Assembly: GCA_027627225.1 (NCBI GenBank)
Contig: CM051025.1
Location: 55,806,681-55,870,680, forward strand
Length of the DNA: 64,000 nt
Source: Congeria kusceri
Taxonomy: Eukaryota > Mollusca > Bivalvia > Myida > Dreissenidae
Direction of reading: 5' to 3'
Shown here: in pieces, positions 58,097 to 64,000 of the stretch
Layout: every line of letters begins with the position of its first letter
How positions within the stretch are numbered: position 1 is the first letter of the stretch
The notes under the pieces: generated by a model
Databases searched by the model: none
What the model was told of the DNA's origin: nothing
What the model saw: only the letters and a program-made list of their open reading frames with translations
Made by a program: the position numbers and the translations under genes

Positions 58097-58179
58097 TTGC
58101 AGGGAAGAACGCGTATCACGTCGGACACCTTGTAGGGCTCAATGCACACAGCACACTGGTCCGCATCGGTGTCAAGCTC
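58097..58179 (-). CDS. Gene 2, RING exon 1 (first half of the RING-H2 finger)
   Basis: On the minus strand, acceptor tctatttcag, then 27 codons plus two bases: [20 protein letters not shown] then VIRVLPC and the first two bases of Lys, with donor GTATGT. Joined to 53422-53518 the ligand spacing is C-x2-C-x14-C-x-H-x2-H-x2-C-x10-C-x2-C, a canonical RING-H2 that binds E2 enzymes. The [10 protein letters not shown] and VIRVLPC motifs are those of Goliath/RNF149/RNF150 proteins. These are endosomal or ER-Golgi single-pass membrane E3 ligases (family knowledge). Confidence 0.95.
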
Positions 58180-59345
58180 CTGAAATAGATGTTGTCTGTG
58201 TCAAGCCGAATGAGGGGTGGCAAAATCAATAGAAGTTTGCTTGAATGTTAATCAATAATTATCGTATGCAAATTAATATAGCATTGTATCCAATCACTGC
58301 ACAGGGACATCGTATGTTTAACTGTTAACATATTTTAACAAAGGAAGACATGCATACAATTTTGTGAATCTTGATGAATGGAAATGAACTTAACAAAAGC
58401 TGGGGAGGATTTTAAAATGTTAGTGGCAAACACTGGAAATGTCTAGTGTGTATTGCCCAGCTTGTAACATGGCGAATTTGACCAGAATTTAATACACAAT
58501 TACTATATGAACCAGAAGCAAACAGAGTTTGTGAACAAATGGAAAAGGCAATATATTTTTCCATCCCTGCTGAAGGTACTTTGTATAATACAAATACACA
58601 GTTGCTTGCAGCTCATCAAGTGGCCTTGATAAGTGATTGCCAATTTTACATAGCCTAATGACAGTATCTGAAGTTGTTTTTATCTCAATATCCAAAATGT
58701 TCTGTTTAAATCATACTTATACACATCGTTTAGCATATGCAGACAAATGTTGCACAGACAGTCAAAATGATGACTGTACTCGAAAAGTCACCCTCTTTTC
58801 CTCACTGATGGCAATATGCTGAGAGAATGACAATCGCTGGCGATAAATGTTTTTGACAAATGTAAAAACAATTACTGATAATGAAATAAATCTCTGTCTT
58901 TGGTTGTATTGTGAACATAATATATAAACTAGCACCATAATTGTAGGTAGGAATACTAAAATATAAGAGATAAAAATGGAAGGAGCAATTGTTAGAAAAA
59001 CCTTACCCCAACACACCATTCCTTAAAGAACACTGTTATTATAATTTTTGTGATCCCTTGCTCTAACCTAACAATCATAATATGTCAGGCAACTGCAGTT
59101 GCAGAAGAACTGTGTCCCCAGACTTTCTTGCAACCAATTAATTACAATGCAACCTTTCAATTATTGCACAACTGATCAATTATCGGGCAAATGGCAAGAT
59201 GACTTCTGTATAAATTACTTTGCTGACTGCCGTTGACATGTACATGACTCCAATAAGCTTTCTTTTGAAATGTCTTTGATGCCAAATAAAGAAGTCTAAG
59301 TAACAAAGAACACAGTAATGTTGCCACTTTCATTTACTTTTGCTG

Positions 59346-59616
59346 AATGCCAGGCCCAGCTAGCTCAGTTGGTAGAGCGGTGGACTGTCAATCCGGGGCC
59401 ACATAACTTGTGATGAAATGATTTCTACAGCCATTCTCCTCCTACCTCTGATTCAATTTGGGCAGTTGTCAGTTACTGGCCTAAGTATGTGAACTTGGTA
59501 CTGGTAACAAGCTTATATCGCCTAAGCTTGCCCAGGAAAAGTGTGAGTAGGTTAACTGAATGCCATGCTATGACTGAAATACTGTTAAAAACAACGAAAA
59601 ATCCAAACAAACAAAC
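59346..59616 (+). mobile_element. tRNA-derived SINE, plus strand, B box deleted
   Basis: The head reads ctagctcagttggtagagcg, tggactgtcaat, then jumps from gggg to ccacataact, lacking 25 bp that hold the B box in the copy at 23840-24148. The body (gggcagttgtcagttac, cttgcccaggaaaagtgtga, gtaggttaactga) and the caaacaaac tail match that copy. TTTTGCTGAA and TTTCGCTGAA flank it as target duplication with one difference. Confidence 0.85.
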
Positions 59617-61008
59617 TTTCGCTGAAAAATCAGACTTGACCCAAGACAATTGGATGCTATGTGATGTGTATTTTATTCTTAGTATTTACGTAAACTCTGA
59701 TAAAATCATAATACATGCAGCTGGATTTGAATGCTATCGCTTGTCATTCCTCACCCTCTGAAGGAATTCCATGCTCGACAAATCAATAATAAGCGAGCAC
59801 ATGTTACAGTTGCTACATGCGTCTGTCTCCAACACTACATGAAAATCAATTCCTACATCACCATTGTGCAAAAGCAAGTAGGCGCAAAGTAGTTCTTCAC
59901 ATTCCTATGTTTATAATGGCAATAAAGAATAGACTGGCACATGCACAAAGCACAGAATATAAAGGGAAACTATAAAACTGCTATTAATGAAAACATTCAC
60001 CACAGGTAGCAATATGAAAACCTTTACATTATTTAATGAATACTTACAAAAGCCAATTCAAAGAAAGAGACCTCGTGAATAGCACTGTCTTATATTCCAA
60101 ATTTAGCAACATTTTCAATATGGAATTAATCAATGTATTAATGAACATTACACAATATCCTTACAACTTAAATGTTGCAAGGTGATTATTGCTACACCGA
60201 ATAAAGTGGTTTGATTCCTTCGAATGATCTTAAAATTCTCAAGTACCGGTTTTGCCCAGGAAACGGATTCGAAAGTGTCTCATTCGACACAATCAAGATT
60301 AAATAAATAGGTTTAAACTAATGGCCTTAATTTCCATCAAAGTGAAGCTAGAGATACGCAACTTGGTATGTGAGTTCATTTTAATAGGTTTTCATATACA
60401 TATCAGATGGCTCATGTATAACTAATGCTGATAATTGAACAGTTTCAGACACCTTTTAAGACTTCCTTTTTGGCAGCAGGGAAAATAACTACTTTTCGTT
60501 TTAAAACTACTAATAACTAAGCATTAAAAAACTTGATGCATACCTTGAAGTTGTTTTTATGAATACTCTTAAACTTGCTTATAGAATATAAATGCATGCT
60601 ACTGGAATACTAAGACCTTTAGTATGCTTCAAATGACAGGGCGCATTCTAGGAATCAACTTTCAGGTGATTCTGTCAATATAATTATGGTTACCGTCCCT
60701 ATCAAAGCTGTGATACTACGCTTAATGAATGCAATTATGGCCAATAAAATGTCTATCAGTTACTTACACACACCGCGTACCATTGCAAGACAATTCCCCA
60801 TCCAAGTTGCCATCCAATTAGCAAGGCAATTACTTAGACATTGAGTACTATGATCCACCAGCCAGCTTCCATAACATTACTGTAGATCATTTCTTTATGT
60901 CAGACGTCGGTCCATAAATCAACTTGCCTTTCTTAATACATTGATCCAGTACGTACAACATGATTGCCCTGTGCAAGGATCATCCTAGCTTAAATTATGG
61001 TTAGGACA

Positions 61009-61233
61009 CTTAACGGACCACCTCATTTAACAAAACTAGGAACGAGTGTTCTTTTATCATTCCTACTGGTAATGACCGATTTCTTAAAAAGCACCTTAAT
61101 TATAAGAAAATAATACAGAATTGGAGTCATACATACTGTTTACAATTATTTTAATGCATCGGACCACCTGGAAGTCACCACCAGACATTTTCTGAACATC
61201 TCGAAATTAGGTGGTCCGATGAGTCTCCTAACC
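61009..61233. mobile_element. Small TIR element (MITE), 225 bp
   Basis: ggttaggacacttaacggac at the left and, reversed from the right, ggttaggagactcatcggac; both continue as cacct.attt. An extra internal 'catcggaccacctgg' copy lies near 61158. No target duplication was resolved. Confidence 0.65.
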
Positions 61234-61696
61234 GTGTTTCATTATTCAGCAAATTGTTCCAAGACGGCCAATGGTTACTCAAATGTATGACTTATTAAAA
61301 TGTGACGACCAGTAGCCAAAATAGCTGCTATGGTTATGATTTTTTTAAATTATTCAAAACAGGCACTTTTTCTGATGTTTGGGGAATGGTTTTCCATTCC
61401 AAAATTACATATTTTGGGGGGCAAATCCTGCATATTAGAGTACTTATCTGTATTCCTTAGCTCCAACATGGTCTATAGTGAAATCCTACTTATTTTGGGT
61501 ATTTTATGGGGTTTCTGAAAGATATAGCTGAATTTTCTTTGAAACATTAAATTTGGTTGAAGATGGAAAATTAAATAGAAACTGGAAATATGTTTCAATG
61601 TATTAAAATTTACAAAATCATCATTAATTAAATCTGTAAAGAGATATTTTGATAATTACCGTACGCATGATTTTACCTGACTGACTTTATCTTTAA

Positions 61697-62047
61697 AGCC
61701 ACAGTCCACAAAATATAATTCAATACATCTTAAATCGGCATTAGTTCTAATGAACATAAATGACATTTATTCGACTGAAAACTGTTTCTTATTGAAGAAA
61801 AACATTGTTTTATAATGTCTATGTTCGAAAACGCTTGGTACGAACACAAAATACAATAATGTACATGCTGATTTACTCCAGAGGCATCATCAGCTATCTC
61901 ACACAGAACTATGCGTAAAAAAGTTACCAAAACATTATTATTTTACCGATTTCAATGCGTTGTTTTTTTATTTTGATTTGTAAGATGTCAATTAGAAACG
62001 ATTTCTACAAAGTTTTGCTTTTTTATACATAACTGTGGACTGCTGCT
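61697..62047. mobile_element. TTAA-flanked TIR element, 351 bp
   Basis: The left end agccacagtccaca and the right end reversed agcagcagtccaca are flanked by TTAA at 61693-61696 and 62048-62051. TTAA targets are used by piggyBac, Kolobok and Sola3 groups; which one applies cannot be settled without a transposase. Confidence 0.7.
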
Positions 62048-62512
62048 TTAAAATTATTTTAAAAGTTTGCGATCCAAATTTTGTCTGATATGCAAATGCA
62101 GTTGCAATGCATTTGACAAGAAGACATTGACACACTGCAGATACAGTGATTTAGGTAGAGAAAAGATTTCAATTTAGACTGGAATTGGAATTGCAAAATA
62201 GCAAGAATGTAATGATTTCTGAGCCTGGCTGGGTTACCAGGCCTTTCGTTAAACAATAGCACAATATAGAGCTATACAGAAACCACACTTAGAAACTATA
62301 TGTAAATAAAGAAGTCTTAAATATGATCTATGAAATCAGACTTATATATAATAAAATACATACTTAACATATTCCAAAAGTGTTACACTGATAAAAGATA
62401 TTAAAAGACGGTTCTTCACTAACAACTACAGCAGTCCTTGAGGCCATCAAAGGGCAGCATTCACACAGTCTTCATGAAAGTCTGGCCTGCCTAAAAGACC
62501 TCAGACAAAGCC

Positions 62513-63080
62513 AGTAGAACTGTACGAGGTCCAGGGAGCGTCATGGCTGGACGAGGTCCAGGTACCCTCATGGCTGGACGTGGTCCAGGTACCCTCATGA
62601 ATGGACGAGGTCCAGGTACCCTCATGGCTGGACGAGGTCCAGGTACCATCATGGCTGGACTAGCTACAGGTACCGTCATGGCTGGACGAGGTCCAGGGAC
62701 CCTCATGGCTGGATGAGGTCCAGGGACCCTCGTGGCTGGATGAGGTCCAGGGACCCTCGTGGCTGGACTTGGTCCAGGTACCCTCGTGTCTGGACGAGGT
62801 CAAGGGACCCTCGTGGCTGAACGAGGTCCAGGGACCCTCGTGGCTGGACGAGGTCCAGGGACCCTCGTGGCTGAACGAGGTCCAGGGACTGGACGAGGTC
62901 CAGGGACCCTAGTGGCTGGACGAGGTCCAGGGACCCTCGTGGCTGGACGAGGTCGAGGGACCCTCGTGGCTGGACGAGGTCCAGGGACCCTAGTGGCTGG
63001 ACGAGGTCCAGGGACCCTAGTGGCTGGACGAGGTCCAGGGACCCTCATGGCTGGACGAGGTCCAGGGACCCTCATGGCTG
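62513..63080. repeat. 27-bp GC-rich minisatellite, about 21 copies
   Basis: The unit is gctggacgaggtccagggac, cctcgtg, with a few variants. Because 27 is a multiple of three, both strands stay open for over 90 codons in at least one frame: AGRGPGTLV repeats on plus, MRVPGPRPA on minus. It lies inside an intron of gene 2, so I treat it as non-coding. GC content is strikingly above the surroundings. Confidence 0.93.
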
Positions 63081-63193
63081 GTGACAACTTTTATCCTATC
63101 ATCGTGCGTGCATTGACTAAATAAACCCCCAAGGAATAAACTTTGCTTTATTTCAACACTGTGGTGATAAAGCAAACACACGCAGTCATCTTA

Positions 63194-63434
63194 TGACGTC
63201 ATCTTATTTTCGTGACATCATTTTCTGTTTTTCGTAATATTTAGTGTGTTTTCTTTCGTTAATTTTCAAAGTAAAGATATAAAGTGATGGGATAAATAGA
63301 ATACTAGGTAAATATTGAATAAAGATAAGTTTATTGGCTCGGCACGAAAACGTAAACCATTCGCCAAGGCTCGTGGTTCAGGTTTTCTAAGCATTGCTAA
63401 ATAAACTTATCTTTATTCAACACCAACCTAGTAT
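63194..63434. mobile_element. CRE-bearing palindromic element, copy 2
   Basis: A TGACGTCA at 63194-63201 and a nearby tgacatca are followed, about 100 bp on, by a long inverted repeat (63301-63434). Its arms are atactaggt and gaataaagataagtttat; its centre has cgccaaggctcgtg. The layout parallels 32806-33153. Confidence 0.6.
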
Positions 63435-63617
63435 AATCTATTTTGTCATATTTACAAGCTGTAAGCAAGCTGCAAGTTTTGAGGTGTCCAGTAATATGGA
63501 GTTTGGGCCAGTAATAATTGACAACTTATCACACCACAAGGCCAGTAAGGGGATGTGTTATTTTTGCAGAGACTGTTTACACATTGAACCACTATAACTA
63601 GGAATCACAGAACTAGT

Positions 63618-63807
63618 GAGGCGTGTCGTGGGAAAACTGGGCTTAATGCATGTGCGTTAAGTGTCGTCCCGGATTAGCCTGTGCAGTCCGCACAGGCTAA
63701 TCCAGGACGGCACTTCGCGCTTTTATGGTATTTTCTGTTTCAAGAAAGTCTCTTCTAAACATAAATCCACTGTAGGCAGAAAGTGCCGTCCCGGATTAGC
63801 CTGTGCC
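63618..63807. mobile_element. Palindromic MITE, 3'-truncated, next to a splice donor
   Basis: Left arm gaggcgtgtcgtgggaaaac, first internal palindrome, spacer and the start of the second block, then it stops at 'attagcctgtgc'. The break is 22 bp from exon 63830-63901 on the intron side. Confidence 0.88.
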
Positions 63808-63829
63808 TCTAGTGTTTCATTTTCGTTAC

Positions 63830-63901
63830 CTTGTCTCCAACTTTCACACTTCGCTGGGGTATTTTGGCTATTGCCTTCTTTGCTGCATTTGCCAGACGTC
63901 T
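63830..63901 (-). CDS. Gene 2, first visible exon (juxtamembrane helix before the RING)
   Basis: On the minus strand, acceptor tctattttcag, then exactly 24 codons, RRLANAAKKAIAKIPQRSVK then VGDK, and donor GTAACG; phase 0 on both sides. The AAKKAIxK..xxxVKxGDK motif is the conserved segment between the transmembrane helix and RING of Goliath/RNF130/149/150 proteins. With the other three exons it gives 287 residues and one continuous frame. The signal peptide, protease-associated domain and membrane helix must be encoded beyond 64000. Confidence 0.92.
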
Positions 63902-64000
63902 CTGAAAATAGACAGACAGTATCAATTAACTGATGTGGTTGTATTAATTATAAACAAACTTCATTTATCAGGTCTTATTCTTGACAAATAATTGCTTCTG
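63902..64000 (-). other. Intron 5' of the first visible exon of gene 2
   Basis: AT-rich sequence with a T-rich tract just before the acceptor (minus-strand view). No further exon is seen before the window ends. Confidence 0.6.

Larger units (their letters stand above)
58180..63829 (-). other. Intron of gene 2 (5.7 kb)
   Basis: Donor AAG|GTAACG at 63829, acceptor at 58180. Contents: a SINE, two TIR elements, a 27-bp minisatellite, a palindromic CRE-bearing element and a truncated MITE adjacent to the donor. 58190-59340, 59620-61000 and 61240-61690 are unassigned. Confidence 0.85.

Noticed and set aside
62759..63124. A protein of GRGPGTLVA repeats
   Set aside because: The frame is produced by a 27-bp minisatellite and its complement is equally open; it lies in an intron of gene 2 with no sign of a start context or domain.

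Overview
This is animal nuclear DNA: AT-rich, with GT-AG introns of up to 12.7 kb and a very dense load of transposable elements. The repeat types (hairpin-headed elements with tandem units of about 150-170 bp, a palindromic 'aaaaccggtcttaatgcatg' MITE family, tRNA-derived SINEs) point to a bivalve mollusc, perhaps a heterodont such as a dreissenid. That placement rests on recalled resemblance, not on a search.

I can support two protein-coding genes, arranged tail to tail. Gene 1 (+ strand) has five exons here: 2508-4039, 4580-4706, 16113-16225, 28905-30426 and 32280-32545. All junctions are in phase and give 1185 residues; the 5' end is probably upstream. The protein has an N-terminal row of about five ubiquitin-like (beta-grasp) segments, a long Ser/Thr-rich linker and a C-terminal death domain. 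I do not recognise it as a named gene. It looks like a signalling scaffold that joins ubiquitin-like folds to the death-fold apoptosis/NF-kB machinery, and it is the best candidate here for an undescribed system.

Gene 2 (- strand) has the last four coding exons: 63830-63901, 58097-58179, 53422-53518 and 50476-51087. They encode 287 residues with a canonical RING-H2 finger of the Goliath/RNF130/RNF149/RNF150 group of membrane E3 ubiquitin ligases. The protease-associated and transmembrane exons would lie beyond 64000. Each of its three visible 5' splice sites lies in or within about 25 bp of a repeat, and the third sits at the edge of a 47-bp minisatellite whose units copy the splice-site sequence.

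The rest is introns and flanks filled with mobile elements: (i) about a dozen families starting with a short GC-rich hairpin, carrying tandem units, and often ending in a hairpin followed by TCTTGTT, probably non-autonomous Helitron-like elements; (ii) TIR elements with target duplications, namely one hAT (8 bp), two CAG..CTG elements (6 bp), three Harbinger-like elements (TTA), several TA-flanked elements including a pogo/Tigger relic and an internally deleted mariner, and a TTAA element; (iii) a solo LTR flanked by ATAT; (iv) two copies of a tRNA-derived SINE; (v) seven copies of the palindromic MITE; (vi) a degenerate LTR-retroelement pol remnant; (vii) minisatellites with units of about 25, 27, 44, 47 and 51 bp. 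Insertions are nested up to three deep. Because the tandem units provide empty-site references, several insertion boundaries and target duplications can be read directly.
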